DNA of 64,000 nucleotides from Bacteroidaceae bacterium (GCA_017483765.1 JAFUVE010000060.1:1-64000), one strand, 5' to 3'. Shown: positions 41,979 through 52,055, counted from the stretch's first letter. Notes: generated from the sequence alone by a model not told the origin. Program-made: numbers and translations.

Positions 41979-42857
41979 CTATTTGAAATCGAGGTGGACG
42001 AAAACCGGGTAGTGGTCGGATGGCAGCCTTCGTTTGGGCTTTGCCCCTTTTTTTGATGGTGCCCAGTATGCGTTGGTCAGGATGGCATATCTGTCCACCC
42101 GGTATTGCGGTGACACAAAGATGTGGTCAATACGGCTTTCGTTTCTGTCCTTCTGGTTGTAGTTGTTGAATGTTCCGTTTTCTGCAAATCTGATTCTGCA
42201 GGCCTCGTAGCAGTCGGAGAGATAGCCGGACTGAGTGAGGAATCGGTAAACATCCTCGAATTGGTCTCCGTTGAAATCTCCGGTTAGGATGACAGGTGTC
42301 TCATCTGATGCAAGCAGCCTGATTCTCTCCATGACGAGCTTGGCCCCTTCTGTTCTTGCTTTCTTCCCCGTGTGGTCGAGGTGGAGGTTGAAGAAAAGGA
42401 AAGTTATGCCGGTGTTGACTTGCCGGAACCGTCCCCATGTGCAGATTCTTGGGCATACGGCGTCCCACCCAATTCCCGGCGTGTCGGGTGTCTCTGAAAT
42501 CCAGAAATGGCCTTGTTCCAGGAGTTCAATTTTCTTGAGGTCGAAGAAGATGGGTGCATACTCTCCTTTTTGCTTCCCGTCTTCTCGTCCGCATCCGATG
42601 TAGTCGTAGCCGTCAAGAAGCTTCAACATGTCGGTGAGCTGGTTGTGCTTCACTTCCTGGGCACCGAAGATGTCCGGGTGCTCAAAGTTGATTTGCGCAC
42701 AGACAACCGGGCATCTTTGCTTCCATCCGTTTCCCTTCCGGGTGTCGTTGCTGTTCTCGTAACGGATGTTGTATGTTGCCACGTAGGTGGGCTGTGCGTT
42801 GACATGGGAAAAGACAATGACCAACAGCACAGAGATTAACAAACGATAGTTCTTCAT
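41979..42857 (-). CDS. Secreted endonuclease/exonuclease/phosphatase-fold protein
   Basis: A 292-residue protein with a signal peptide (ending VNAQ, 22). The metal-dependent EEP fold is clear: YNIRYEN, GAQEVKHNQL (metal-binding Glu), FNLHLDH, LTGDFNGDQ, ESRIDHIFVS and the terminal SDHYPVFVHLDF with the catalytic Asp/His. Family members act on nucleic acids, phospholipids or inositol phosphates, and the secreted Bacteroidales type is not specifically characterised. A -7-like box TATCTTTGC lies 16 bp upstream (42873-42881, minus). Confidence 0.92.
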   Translation of the reverse strand: MKNYRLLISVLLVIVFSHVNAQPTYVATYNIRYENSNDTRKGNGWKQRCPVVCAQINFEHPDIFGAQEVKHNQLTDMLKLLDGYDYIGCGREDGKQKGEYAPIFFDLKKIELLEQGHFWISETPDTPGIGWDAVCPRICTWGRFRQVNTGITFLFFNLHLDHTGKKARTEGAKLVMERIRLLASDETPVILTGDFNGDQFEDVYRFLTQSGYLSDCYEACRIRFAENGTFNNYNQKDRNESRIDHIFVSPQYRVDRYAILTNAYWAPSKKGAKPKRRLPSDHYPVFVHLDFK

Positions 42858-42891
42858 CTTATGGAATTTTTTGCAAAGATAATGTTTTTTC

Positions 42892-42926
42892 GGTGAAAAG
42901 TGAAGAGCGAGGAGTGAAAAGTGTAT
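42892..42926. repeat. Heptamer array (AGTGAAA)
   Basis: GGTGAAA, AGTGAAG, AGCGAGG, AGTGAAA and AGTGTAT in 7-bp register. The same sequence type recurs at 57304-57338. Confidence 0.8.
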
Positions 42927-43028
42927 TTACCCCTCTAATGGTTTTCTTTTTTGTGATGTGATTGTGGATGTGTTCTCTTTTTTGACGTTTAAGAAGGAGA
43001 AGCAAAATGTAGATTTTTGATTACTTAT

Positions 43029-43060
43029 TTGCTGAAGTGAAATATTTGTGTTACCTTTGG
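43029..43060 (+). promoter_or_regulatory. Promoter of the GH92 gene
   Basis: TTTG (43029-43032), 20 bp, TACCTTTG (43053-43060). Because the -7 box overlaps the upstream in-frame ATG region (43037), translation must start at 43091. Confidence 0.75.
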
Positions 43061-43090
43061 AAATCTGTAACAAATGAAAACAAGGAATCC

Positions 43091-45262
43091 ATGAGGAAAA
43101 TGCTGAAATACATTCTTATGCTGTGTCCGTTAGTCGGGCTGGCAGTTGAGGACCCCGTCTCCTATGTGAATCCCCTGATGGGCACTGACTCGAGCCGTGA
43201 GCTGTCGGCCGGCAACACATACCCTTCCGTGAGTATGCCATGGGGCATGAACAGCTGGACTGCCCAGACGGGTAAATCGGACAGCCGCTGGCAATACACT
43301 TATAACAGCCGCCAGATTTATGGTATCAAGCAAACCCACAGCCCCTCTCCCTGGATTAACGACTATGGTCAGTTCGCCGTGATGGCAACGACGGGGCACC
43401 CTTATTTCACGGAGGACCGTCGCGCCTCTTGGTTCTCCCACAAGTCAGAAACCGCAACTCCTTATTATTACAAGGTTTATCTGGCAGACTGGGACGTGGT
43501 GGCCGAGCTGGCCCCCACCGAGCGTTCAGCCATCATGCGATTCACTTATCCCGAGAGCGACAAGTCGAATTTGGTGATAGACGCGCTGGAAGGTGGGTCG
43601 AAAGTTGAGGTAGACGTGGGCCGACGACGTATCAGTGGCTATAGCGTCAAAAACAATGGTGGCGTCCCTTCGAATTTCCGCTGCTATTTCGTGATGGAGC
43701 TGAACCATGATTTTGTCGTGAGCCAGAAGGTAAACGGCAGTCACCAGGGTGCCGTCCTCACCATGCGAACCCGTAGGAATGAGCCAGTTGAACTCCGGGT
43801 CGCCTCCTCGTTTATCAGTGAGGATCAGGCCTTTGAGAATCTGAAAGAGCTGGGTTCGGACACGTTTGATGAAGTGAAGTCCAAAGGCCGTTCAAGATGG
43901 AATGAAGTTCTGGGACGGATTGAGATAGCCGATAGTTCTGACATCGACCGTCTGCGCACCTTCTACAGCTGCCTTTACCGGGCCTTGTTGTTTCCCCGCC
44001 GTTTCTATGAGGTGGACACAGAAGGCAAAATCCTCCATTACAGTCCTTACAACGGCAAAGTAGAGCAAGGGTATCTGTATACCGACACCGGCTTCTGGGA
44101 CACCTTCCGTGCGTTGTTTCCCTTGCTGAACCTTGCTTACCCCAGTGAGAACATGAAAATTCAGTCCGGGCTTGTGAATGTCTATAAGGAGAGCGGTTTC
44201 CTTCCCGAATGGGCAAGTCCCGGACATCGTAATTGTATGGTAGGCAACAACTCCGCCTCCGTGGTAGCCGATGCCTACCTGAAGCTCCGTGACGCTCAGG
44301 GCCGCGTGGACTATGACATGGCGACACTGTGGGAAGCGGTGACCCATGGTGCCCATTCCGTCCATCCGAAGGTTAGTTCGACGGGCCGGAAGGGCTATGA
44401 ATATTACGACCGCCTGGGGTATGTCCCTTGTGATGTCGGAATCAACGAGAGTGTTGCCCGTACATTGGAGTATGCCTATGACGACTGGTGTATCTGGCGT
44501 CTGGGCAAAGCCTTGGGAAAACCGGATTCTGAAATCGATCCGTATCTCAAAAGTTCCGATAACTACCGCAATGTGTTCAGCCCGGAATATAGCCTGATGC
44601 GGGGACGTAAGGAGAACGGCGGGTGGGAGAGCCCGTTCAATCCCCTGAAATGGGGCGGTTCGTTTACTGAGGGTAATGCCTGGCACTACACATGGTCGGT
44701 GTTTCATGATGTTGACGGACTGATAGAGCTGATGGGTGGACGTGACAGCTTCTGTCAGATGCTGGACTCCGTCTTTTCCATTCCTCCAGTCTTTGATGCC
44801 AGCTATTATGGCCGTGTGATTCATGAAATCCGTGAGATGCAGGTGATGAACATGGGTAATTATGCCCACGGCAACCAGCCTGCGCAGCATATGATCTACC
44901 TTTATGATTATTGCGGTCATCCTGAGAAGGCCCGTTATTGGATAGGTGAGGCCATGGCCCGCCTTTATTCTCCCACCCCCGACGGCTATTGCGGTGATGA
45001 GGACAATGGGCAGACTTCAGCTTGGTATGTTTTCTCCGCAATGGGTTTTTACCCTGTTTGTCCTGCAAGCGATGAGTATGCTGCCGGTGTTCCCGCTTTC
45101 CGTCACATTGTTCTCCACCGTGAGGACGGCACGCATTTGGACATTGTCCGTGAGGGCCGGGATGGCGACGGGAGTATCCATTGCGACGGTGGCCAACTCG
45201 ATCGTCCCTTCATCAGTTTTGACCAACTGCGTCACTCAAAGACTCTGAACTTCGGATTCTGA
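43091..45262 (+). CDS. GH92 family glycoside hydrolase (alpha-mannosidase type)
   Basis: A 723-residue exported enzyme starting MRKMLKYILMLCPLVGLA. An in-frame ATG at 43037 is rejected because it lies inside the promoter. The GH92 N-terminal domain begins DPVSYVNPLMGTDSS with AGNTYPSVSMPWGMNSW. The catalytic (alpha/alpha)6 domain shows YTDTGFWDTFRALFPL, GNAWHYTWSVFHD, and GYCGDEDNGQTSAWYVFSAM, which holds the catalytic acid and calcium ligands. GH92 enzymes are calcium-dependent exo-alpha-mannosidases, common in Bacteroidales that use host or yeast N-glycans. No Sus-type importer is adjacent, so this is a lone gene rather than part of a utilisation locus. Confidence 0.93.
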   Translation: MRKMLKYILMLCPLVGLAVEDPVSYVNPLMGTDSSRELSAGNTYPSVSMPWGMNSWTAQTGKSDSRWQYTYNSRQIYGIKQTHSPSPWINDYGQFAVMATTGHPYFTEDRRASWFSHKSETATPYYYKVYLADWDVVAELAPTERSAIMRFTYPESDKSNLVIDALEGGSKVEVDVGRRRISGYSVKNNGGVPSNFRCYFVMELNHDFVVSQKVNGSHQGAVLTMRTRRNEPVELRVASSFISEDQAFENLKELGSDTFDEVKSKGRSRWNEVLGRIEIADSSDIDRLRTFYSCLYRALLFPRRFYEVDTEGKILHYSPYNGKVEQGYLYTDTGFWDTFRALFPLLNLAYPSENMKIQSGLVNVYKESGFLPEWASPGHRNCMVGNNSASVVADAYLKLRDAQGRVDYDMATLWEAVTHGAHSVHPKVSSTGRKGYEYYDRLGYVPCDVGINESVARTLEYAYDDWCIWRLGKALGKPDSEIDPYLKSSDNYRNVFSPEYSLMRGRKENGGWESPFNPLKWGGSFTEGNAWHYTWSVFHDVDGLIELMGGRDSFCQMLDSVFSIPPVFDASYYGRVIHEIREMQVMNMGNYAHGNQPAQHMIYLYDYCGHPEKARYWIGEAMARLYSPTPDGYCGDEDNGQTSAWYVFSAMGFYPVCPASDEYAAGVPAFRHIVLHREDGTHLDIVREGRDGDGSIHCDGGQLDRPFISFDQLRHSKTLNFGF

Positions 45263-45388
45263 ACGTGGCGGGGCGGGGGACCTGATCGTGAACGGACTGT
45301 GAAATCATCTGCATCAACAGATTTTCTGCCTGTGTGTGAAGAAAAATCCACCTTATATATAAAAAACTATAAAAAATGACTTGTTTTT

Positions 45389-45420
45389 TTTGTAGTTATC
45401 TTTGCTTTTGCTAACTTTGC
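45389..45420 (+). promoter_or_regulatory. topA promoter
   Basis: TTTG (45389-45392), 19 bp, TAACTTTGC (45412-45420). A second -7-like TATCTTTG lies at 45397-45404. This placement supports the start codon at 45471 over the open upstream frame from 45402. Confidence 0.75.
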
Positions 45421-45470
45421 CCCCACTTTTGGAAAAGTCAGAAGCAAAACAGCATACATTATATAAAGAA

Positions 45471-47822
45471 ATGGCAAAAAATCTGGTAATAGTAGAGTCC
45501 CCTGCCAAGGCCAAGACCTTGGAAAAATTCCTTGGCAGCGACTACAAGGTTATGTCAAGCTACGGACATATCCGCGACTTGAAGAAAAAGGATTTCAGTG
45601 TGAACACCGATGATTTTTCTCCAGTATATGAGATACCTGAGGACAAGACCGAGGTGGTGAGCAAACTGAAGAAAGCCTCTCAGAGCGCCGAGAGCGTGTG
45701 GCTGGCCTCCGATGAGGACCGCGAGGGAGAGGCGATATCTTGGCATCTGGCCCATGTCCTGGGACTGGATGTAGCGCATACGAAGCGCATTGTGTTCCAT
45801 GAGATTACTAAAACCGCAATCCTGGAGGCCATCCAGCATCCCCGCACGATAGACACCAACCTTGTGAACGCCCAGCAGGCCCGTCGAGTGCTCGACCGCA
45901 TTGTGGGCTTCAAACTTTCTCCCGTTCTGTGGAAGAAACTGAAACCCCAGCTATCAGCCGGCCGTGTTCAGAATGTAGCCGTGCGTCTGATCGTGGAGCG
46001 TGAGCGCGACATCCAGAAATTCCATCCCGAATCCTCCTATAAGGTGACCGCCGAATTCGTGGCGCTGGATGATTCCGGCAAACCGACGGACGTGATGCTG
46101 AAAGCCGATTATGAGCAGCGTTTTGCCACTGAGGAAGAGGCAGCCCGCTTTTTGGAGGAATGCAAGAACCGTCGCTTCGTGATAACCGATATCAGCAAGA
46201 AGCCGATGCATAAGTTCCCTGCTCCTCCCTTCACGACATCCACTCTTCAGCAGGAGGCAGCCCGCAAGCTGGGATTCTCCGTAGCCCAGACCATGTCTGT
46301 TGCCCAGCACCTATATGAGTCTGGACAGATTACCTATATGCGAACCGACTCGGTGAACCTTTCCTCACTGTGTATCAACGCCTCTAAGAAGGAGATCGTG
46401 GATAAATTAGGCGAAAAGTACTCCAAGGTACGTAAATACCAGACGAAATCGAAAGGCGCCCAGGAAGCCCACGAGGCCATCCGCCCTACCTATATGTCGG
46501 AGCATGAGATCAAGGGAACAGCCAACGAGAAGCGCCTCTACGACCTTATCTGGAAGCGCACCATAGCCTCCCAGATGGCCGACGCCGAGATAGAGAAGAC
46601 CACCATCCATATCTCTCTGGAACCAGAAGGAGATAATGCATTGTCTTCCAAATCAATAGACGGTATGTTCGTGGCCAACGGCGAGGTTGTGACATTTGAC
46701 GGCTTCCTTCGTGTTTACCGCGAGTCGTTCGACGACGACCAGGACAGCGGTGAGATTGAGTCAGCCCTTGACGCCAGCCTGCACGCAGGCCAGCTGCTGG
46801 GCTATAACGAATTGACCGCCACCCAGCATTTCACACAGGGTCCTCTCCGCTTCACGGAGGCTTCGCTGGTGCGCAAGCTGGAGGAACTGGGAATCGGTCG
46901 TCCTTCCACTTACGCCCCGACCATCTCCACCATCCAGCAGCGCGAGTACGTTGAGAAAGGCGACAAGAAGGGTGAGAAGCGGACGTATGTCATCCTGAGC
47001 CAGAAGCCCGGCAAGACCCTTTCGAAGAGCGAGAAGAGCGAGGTCGTTGGCAAGGAGAAGGGCAAACTGCTTCCCACCGACACCGGCATCGTGGTGAATG
47101 ACTTCCTGGTGGAGTATTTCCCCACAATCGTGGATTATAACTTCACCGCCAATGTAGAGAAAGAATTTGACGAGATAGCCGACGGCAAGGAAGAATGGCA
47201 GCAGATGATGCGCGACTTCTATGATGACCTGATGCCAGAGGTTGACAAGGTGATGAATATCCAGCTTGACCACAAGGTTGGAGAGCGCGTGCTGGGCAAG
47301 GAGCCCGGAACCGGCCGCGAGGTGACCGTTAAAATCGGCCGCTTCGGTCCGATTGTTCAGATTGGTTCCGCCGGTGACGACGAGAAGCCGAAGTTCGCCC
47401 AGCTGAACAAAGGACAGAGCATCCACAGCATCACGCTGAAAGAGGCATTGGAACTCTTCAAACTTCCCCGCGTTCTGGGCGAATACCAGGGCGAGGAGGT
47501 GAAGGTAGGCACCGGCCGTTTTGGTCCGTATATCTATTACAAGAAACAGTATGTCTCCATTCCTAAAGGTCAGGATCCGATGACGTTGACCCTTGACGAC
47601 GCAACACAGCTGATAGAGGAGAAGAAGCAGCAGGATGCGGCAAAGCATCTCCGCAAGTTTGACGAGGAGCCGGAGCTTGAGATCATGAACGGCCGTTTCG
47701 GTCCTTATATCGCTTACAAAGGGAAGAACTACCGCATCCCGAAGACCATCAAGGAGCCCGAGACGCTGAGTCTGGAGAAGTGCATGGAAATCGTAGAGAA
47801 AGCAGACTCCAAGAAGAAGTGA
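45471..47822 (+). CDS. topA: DNA topoisomerase I (type IA)
   Basis: A 783-residue type IA topoisomerase that relaxes negative supercoils. The start MAKNLVIVESPAKAKTLEKF is chosen over an upstream ATG that lies before the promoter. The TOPRIM domain has the VESPAKA motif and SDEDREGEAISWHL. The active-site tyrosine is Y289 in ITYMRTDSVNLS. Instead of zinc fingers, the C-terminus carries at least three topoisomerase C-terminal repeats, marked by GRFGPIVQIG, GRFGPYIYYKK and GRFGPYIAYKG. It is the first gene of a likely transcription unit with aroK. Confidence 0.97.
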   Translation: MAKNLVIVESPAKAKTLEKFLGSDYKVMSSYGHIRDLKKKDFSVNTDDFSPVYEIPEDKTEVVSKLKKASQSAESVWLASDEDREGEAISWHLAHVLGLDVAHTKRIVFHEITKTAILEAIQHPRTIDTNLVNAQQARRVLDRIVGFKLSPVLWKKLKPQLSAGRVQNVAVRLIVERERDIQKFHPESSYKVTAEFVALDDSGKPTDVMLKADYEQRFATEEEAARFLEECKNRRFVITDISKKPMHKFPAPPFTTSTLQQEAARKLGFSVAQTMSVAQHLYESGQITYMRTDSVNLSSLCINASKKEIVDKLGEKYSKVRKYQTKSKGAQEAHEAIRPTYMSEHEIKGTANEKRLYDLIWKRTIASQMADAEIEKTTIHISLEPEGDNALSSKSIDGMFVANGEVVTFDGFLRVYRESFDDDQDSGEIESALDASLHAGQLLGYNELTATQHFTQGPLRFTEASLVRKLEELGIGRPSTYAPTISTIQQREYVEKGDKKGEKRTYVILSQKPGKTLSKSEKSEVVGKEKGKLLPTDTGIVVNDFLVEYFPTIVDYNFTANVEKEFDEIADGKEEWQQMMRDFYDDLMPEVDKVMNIQLDHKVGERVLGKEPGTGREVTVKIGRFGPIVQIGSAGDDEKPKFAQLNKGQSIHSITLKEALELFKLPRVLGEYQGEEVKVGTGRFGPYIYYKKQYVSIPKGQDPMTLTLDDATQLIEEKKQQDAAKHLRKFDEEPELEIMNGRFGPYIAYKGKNYRIPKTIKEPETLSLEKCMEIVEKADSKKK

Positions 47823-47859
47823 TTCCCGTTTAAGGTTTGTCCAAGAATACACAGAAATC

Positions 47860-48390
47860 ATGCAGCGGATAGTACTGATAGGTTATATGGGAGCCGGGAA
47901 GACGACGATAGGCCGTGTGCTTGCCCGGAAATTGGAGTTGGAGTTTTTCGACCTCGACTGGTACATAGAGGCCCGCTATCGGATGAAAATCCCCCAGATT
48001 TTCTCTGAGCGCGGGGAAAGTGGCTTCCGTGAGCTGGAGCGCCTGATGCTTCATGAAGTATGCGAGATGGAGGACGTGGTCATCGCCTGTGGCGGTGGCA
48101 CCCCCTGCTTCTTCGACAACATGGACTACATCAATGCGCAGTCGGAGAGCTTCTATCTGAAGGCTGAACCGGAGGTGCTGAAAGCCCATCTGCTGATGGG
48201 GAAATCCCAACGTCCCCTGATTCAGGGTAAAAGCCCAGATGAACTGACAGCCTATATCAAGGAGTCCCTTCAGGTGCGCTCACCGTTCTATGAGCAGGCC
48301 AAGCACGTGGTTCCGATAGAGGTGATCCACACGAAGGCCCAGATCAACCACTATGTGGAGGAGATAGAAAAAAGTATAAATAAAAGCTAG
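47860..48390 (+). CDS. aroK: Shikimate kinase
   Basis: A 176-residue kinase that phosphorylates shikimate at the 3-position in aromatic amino acid synthesis. The P-loop GYMGAGKT is at 8-15, followed by FFDLDWYIEAR (substrate Asp) and the central GGGTPCF (substrate-binding glycines). The lid is near SQRPLIQG. It starts 37 bp after topA, so it is probably cotranscribed. Length is standard. Confidence 0.95.
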   Translation: MQRIVLIGYMGAGKTTIGRVLARKLELEFFDLDWYIEARYRMKIPQIFSERGESGFRELERLMLHEVCEMEDVVIACGGGTPCFFDNMDYINAQSESFYLKAEPEVLKAHLLMGKSQRPLIQGKSPDELTAYIKESLQVRSPFYEQAKHVVPIEVIHTKAQINHYVEEIEKSINKS

Positions 48391-48396
48391 ATTTTT

Positions 48397-48446
48397 CATA
48401 AGAACTAGATATGCTGGAATTTTCAGACTTTCCGGATATTCCATAG
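48397..48446. repeat. 9-bp degenerate array (NNNCYRGAN)
   Basis: Successive 9-mers GAACTAGAT, ATGCTGGAA, TTTTCAGAC, TTTCCGGAT and ATTCCATAG lie directly after the aroK stop codon. Confidence 0.6.
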
Positions 48447-48499
48447 AAAAAACGAGATATTTACTGCAAAAAAGAAACTCAAATCACATCATCCGATTC

Positions 48500-50395
48500 A
48501 TGAGAAAATGGCGCATAGAAGATTCCCAGGAACTATATAGCATCGACGGCTGGGGGGTGAATTATTTCCATATCAACGACAAGGGACATGTTGTGGCCAC
48601 ACCGCTGAAGAACGGTGTGGAGGTAGACCTGAAAGATGTGATGGACGAGCTGTCGCTCCGTGACATCTCCGCTCCCGTGTTGGTTCGTTTTCCCGATATC
48701 ATAGACAACCGTATCGAGAAGACCGCCACATGCTTTCAGAATGCCGCCCGAGAGTATGAATACAAGTCGGAGAGTTTCATCATCTATCCCATCAAGGTGA
48801 ATCAGATCAGTCCCGTGGTGGAGGAGGTGATCAGTCATGGCAAGAAGTACAATCTGGGTCTCGAGGCCGGTTCAAAGCCCGAGCTTCATGCCGTTCTGGC
48901 CGTGAATATGGACAGCGACTCGCTGATTATCTGCAACGGGTATAAAGACCAGAGCTATATTGAGCTGGCGTTGCTGGCACAGAAGATGGGCAAGCGCCTC
49001 TTCATCGTTGTGGAGAAACTGAACGAACTCGACGTGATTATCGAGACCGCCAAGCAGCTGAACGTCCGCCCCAATATCGGCATCCGCATCAAGCTGGCTG
49101 CCAGTGGCAGCGGCAAATGGGAGGAGAGTGGCGGCGACGCGTCAAAATTCGGCCTTACCTGCGGCGAGCTTCTCTCTGCCATAGACGTCCTTCAGGAGAA
49201 TCATATGGAGGACTGTCTGAAACTGATCCATTTCCATATCGGAAGCCAGATTACCAAGATACGCCGTATACAGAACGCTCTCCGTGAGGCAGCCCAGTTC
49301 TATGTCCATCTGCGTCAGATGGGTTTCGGAGTGGAGTTCGTGGACTGTGGCGGCGGACTGGGCGTGGACTACGACGGTTCGCGTTCCGCCAACAGTGAGA
49401 GCAGTGTGAACTACAGTATTCAGGAATATATCAATAACTGCGTCTACACGTTCGTCGAGGCAGCGAATCTTAACAACGTGCCTCACCCGAATCTGATCAC
49501 AGAAGGTGGCCGGTCGATAGCCGCCCACCATGCCGTACTGATATTGGAGGTGCTTGGAGCCGCCGAGCTGCCCGTGATGCCCGAGGAATTCGAGGTGACA
49601 GAAGACGCCCATCAGATGTCCAAGGAACTCTATGAAATCTGGGACAATCTGTCGACCCGCTCGATGCTTGAGGACTGGCATGACGCCCAGCAAATCCGCG
49701 AGGAGGCCCTCGAGCTGTTTGCCCATGGCATGCTGGACCTGAAGACCCGCGCCGAAATCGAGCGTATGTTCTGGGCCGTAGCCAAGGAGGTGAACACGCT
49801 GGCACATACGATGAAACATGCTCCGGAAGAATTCCGTACACTCGACAAGCTGCTGGCTGACAAGTATTTCTGTAATTTCTCCATTTTCCATTCGCTTCCT
49901 GACTCCTGGGCCATCGACCAGTTGTTCCCCATCATGCCCATCCATCGCCTTGAAGAGAAACCCACACACAATGCCACGCTTCAGGACATCACGTGCGACT
50001 CCGACGGAAAAATCACGAATTTCGTGTCGCATCAGACCGTAAGCAGTTTCATCCCCCTTCACAACCTCAATCCGAAGAAAGGTCCGTACTATGTGGGCGT
50101 GTTCCTTGTGGGTGCTTATCAGGAGATTCTGGGCGATATGCACAACCTGTTCGGTGACACGAATGCCGTTCATATCCAGGTGACCGAGGACTCGTATGAG
50201 ATAAACCATATCATAGACGGTGAGACCGTGGCCGATGTGCTGAGCTATGTTCAGTACAACCCTAAGCGTATGGTCCGCAATTTGGAGATTTGGGCACGAA
50301 AGGCCGTTCAGCAGGGCAAGATCACGCTTGAGGAAGGCAAGGAATTCCTCGCCACTTATCGCTCCGGCCTGTATGGATATACCTATTTGGAATAA
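48500..50395 (+). CDS. speA: Biosynthetic arginine decarboxylase
   Basis: A 631-residue PLP enzyme converting arginine to agmatine, the entry to putrescine and spermidine synthesis. YPIKVNQ carries the PLP lysine (K99) in the alanine-racemase-like barrel. GLEAGSKPEL, FHIGSQITKI, VDCGGGLGVDYDG and EGGRSIAAHHAVLI are family blocks. The C-terminal beta domain includes LVGAYQEILGDMHNLFGD. Full length for the family (630-660). It is 3 bp upstream of an Lrp-family regulator. Confidence 0.96.
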   Translation: MRKWRIEDSQELYSIDGWGVNYFHINDKGHVVATPLKNGVEVDLKDVMDELSLRDISAPVLVRFPDIIDNRIEKTATCFQNAAREYEYKSESFIIYPIKVNQISPVVEEVISHGKKYNLGLEAGSKPELHAVLAVNMDSDSLIICNGYKDQSYIELALLAQKMGKRLFIVVEKLNELDVIIETAKQLNVRPNIGIRIKLAASGSGKWEESGGDASKFGLTCGELLSAIDVLQENHMEDCLKLIHFHIGSQITKIRRIQNALREAAQFYVHLRQMGFGVEFVDCGGGLGVDYDGSRSANSESSVNYSIQEYINNCVYTFVEAANLNNVPHPNLITEGGRSIAAHHAVLILEVLGAAELPVMPEEFEVTEDAHQMSKELYEIWDNLSTRSMLEDWHDAQQIREEALELFAHGMLDLKTRAEIERMFWAVAKEVNTLAHTMKHAPEEFRTLDKLLADKYFCNFSIFHSLPDSWAIDQLFPIMPIHRLEEKPTHNATLQDITCDSDGKITNFVSHQTVSSFIPLHNLNPKKGPYYVGVFLVGAYQEILGDMHNLFGDTNAVHIQVTEDSYEINHIIDGETVADVLSYVQYNPKRMVRNLEIWARKAVQQGKITLEEGKEFLATYRSGLYGYTYLE

Positions 50396-50398
50396 GAG

Positions 50399-50860
50399 AT
50401 GGTACAGCTGGATCAGACAGACTTGAAGATACTTCGTGCTTTGCAGAATAATGCAAAGCTGACGACAAAGGAGCTGGCTGAGGCGGTAGACCTCAGCACG
50501 ACTCCTGTGTTTGAGCGCCTGAAACGCATGGAGCGTCAGGGCGTGATCAAGAAGTATGTTGCCATTTTGGACCCTGCTAAGATCGGCGCGGGTTTTATGG
50601 TGTTCTGCAATGTGAAGATGCGTCAGATGAACCAGGACATCGCGAATAATTTTGAGCGTCGCATACAGGAGTTTCCAGAGGTGACTGAATGCTACAACAC
50701 GTCAGGAAACTTCGATTTTCTGCTTAAGATTTACGTGAAGGACATGAAGGAATACCGCGAGTTCATATTGAACAAGCTGGGCACGGTTGAGTATCTCGGT
50801 TCATTGGAGAGTACTTTTGTTATGAACGAGGTAAAGCATGAGTATGGTGTGAACGTTTGA
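50399..50860 (+). CDS. Lrp/AsnC family transcriptional regulator
   Basis: A 153-residue regulator. The N-terminal winged HTH (about 5-60) has LDQTDLKILRALQNNAKLTT and VDLSTTPVFERLKRMERQGV. The C-terminal RAM ligand-binding domain follows, ending VEYLGSLESTFVMNEVKHEY. It lies 3 bp after speA, so it is translated from the same message and may sense an amino acid linked to that step. The specific effector is unknown. Confidence 0.94.
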   Translation: MVQLDQTDLKILRALQNNAKLTTKELAEAVDLSTTPVFERLKRMERQGVIKKYVAILDPAKIGAGFMVFCNVKMRQMNQDIANNFERRIQEFPEVTECYNTSGNFDFLLKIYVKDMKEYREFILNKLGTVEYLGSLESTFVMNEVKHEYGVNV

Positions 50861-50964
50861 CTCCCTTGAGCCTGAGAAAGTGCCATTTACTGTTTGCAAT
50901 GTGCTGTTTTTGTGAATAATAGCTGACTTGTTTTTTTTGATTGATGCATTTCAGCTGTGCATCG

Positions 50965-52032
50965 TCAGTTTACTTCAGATTTCGTTTTTTTGAGAATGCT
51001 GACAAGTGAACGCTTGATGTGGAAGGTCTGGTAAATTGTGTCGCCGTCGATGTCGATGCCTTCCGACTCATGCTGTGTCAGCATATCGAACTTTTTGACA
51101 ATGCGGCGGCTGTCGGGGTCATATATGGCGATGTGTGCGTCCATCGGGTTTTTCTTGCTGGCCGACCCCCCTAATGAAAGATATACTTTCCCGTCATGGA
51201 AAACACAGTCTTGCAGGTTTCCGCATTTTGCTTCCACCATAAATGGTTCTCCTTCGTATACAATAGTTTCCGTGATGTCACCGTTTCCATTCGTCTTGAA
51301 ACGGAATTCTCTTGCCATGAAGTCAACCGTCTGCTTGGCAGTGGCTCCGCTGCTTATCTCCTCGTCGTATCCGAAAAGCCATCCTTTGCCGTTTGAGAAA
51401 TCGAATGCCGCGATGAAATTCGGGAGTCTCATCCCCCCAAGTTTGAGCCTGAAATAACGGATGAGCTTACACGTCCGTATCTTCTTCGAGTCATTTCCAA
51501 CGTGGTTCCAAAGCATATTGTAGTTGTGGTTGATGTCAACTACAGCCACGGTACCGTATCGCTCTCCGTCAACGATGGTGTTGTCGCCCAGCATCACGTA
51601 CAAGAACGGCAGTCCTCCCTCTTCTTTCCTATACCCCGGCTCCTGTGAATACTCGTTGCTGAAGCATACGGATCCCAAATGCATGGCATTGGCGTATGCC
51701 GGTGCTTCCGACATCGGAATGTAGAAGGCGTCCACTTGCGACATGGTTCTTAGGTCCATCACCTGGCAGTAGCCGCCGTTTCGGAATTGGTAGAGCCTGT
51801 GTCTATGTATAGCTATTCCCTGTGGCGTGATGCTGTTGTTGAAACGAAGGCGTGGGTTGATTTTTGTCTTTCCGTCGGGATAAGTCCGACGCCTGCTGTA
51901 GATGCGTGTTTTGCTGATATGCTCAGTGATGGCGCCCACCTGTTGTGGCTGGCAACTGCTGATGGTCTGTGCTTTCGGAGCAGTGGTCAGTGCCGTCAGT
52001 AGCATGGCGATAATGAGTGTTTTGTGTTTCAT
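50965..52032 (-). CDS. Secreted protein of unknown function (beta-propeller-like)
   Basis: A 355-residue exported protein. The start at 52032 (MKHKTLIIAMLLTALTT, signal ending PKAQ) is preferred. The in-frame ATG at 52050 overlaps a minus-strand -7 box TAAATTTGC (52047-52055). The mature part has repeated beta motifs such as GIAIHRHRLYQFRNGGYCQV, TVAVVDINHNY, DCVFHDGKVYLSLGG and EGIDIDGDTIYQTFHI, suggesting a propeller of several blades. I do not recognise a characterised family. It converges on the lrp gene with about 100 bp between. Confidence 0.75.
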   Translation of the reverse strand: MKHKTLIIAMLLTALTTAPKAQTISSCQPQQVGAITEHISKTRIYSRRRTYPDGKTKINPRLRFNNSITPQGIAIHRHRLYQFRNGGYCQVMDLRTMSQVDAFYIPMSEAPAYANAMHLGSVCFSNEYSQEPGYRKEEGGLPFLYVMLGDNTIVDGERYGTVAVVDINHNYNMLWNHVGNDSKKIRTCKLIRYFRLKLGGMRLPNFIAAFDFSNGKGWLFGYDEEISSGATAKQTVDFMAREFRFKTNGNGDITETIVYEGEPFMVEAKCGNLQDCVFHDGKVYLSLGGSASKKNPMDAHIAIYDPDSRRIVKKFDMLTQHESEGIDIDGDTIYQTFHIKRSLVSILKKTKSEVN

Positions 52033-52046
52033 TCTGTTCGTTTTTT

Positions 52047-52055
52047 GCAAATTTA
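52047..52055 (-). promoter_or_regulatory. -7 box of the secreted propeller-like gene
   Basis: Minus-strand TAAATTTGC 15 bp ahead of the chosen start; the -33 element is unclear. It decides the start codon at 52032. Confidence 0.5.
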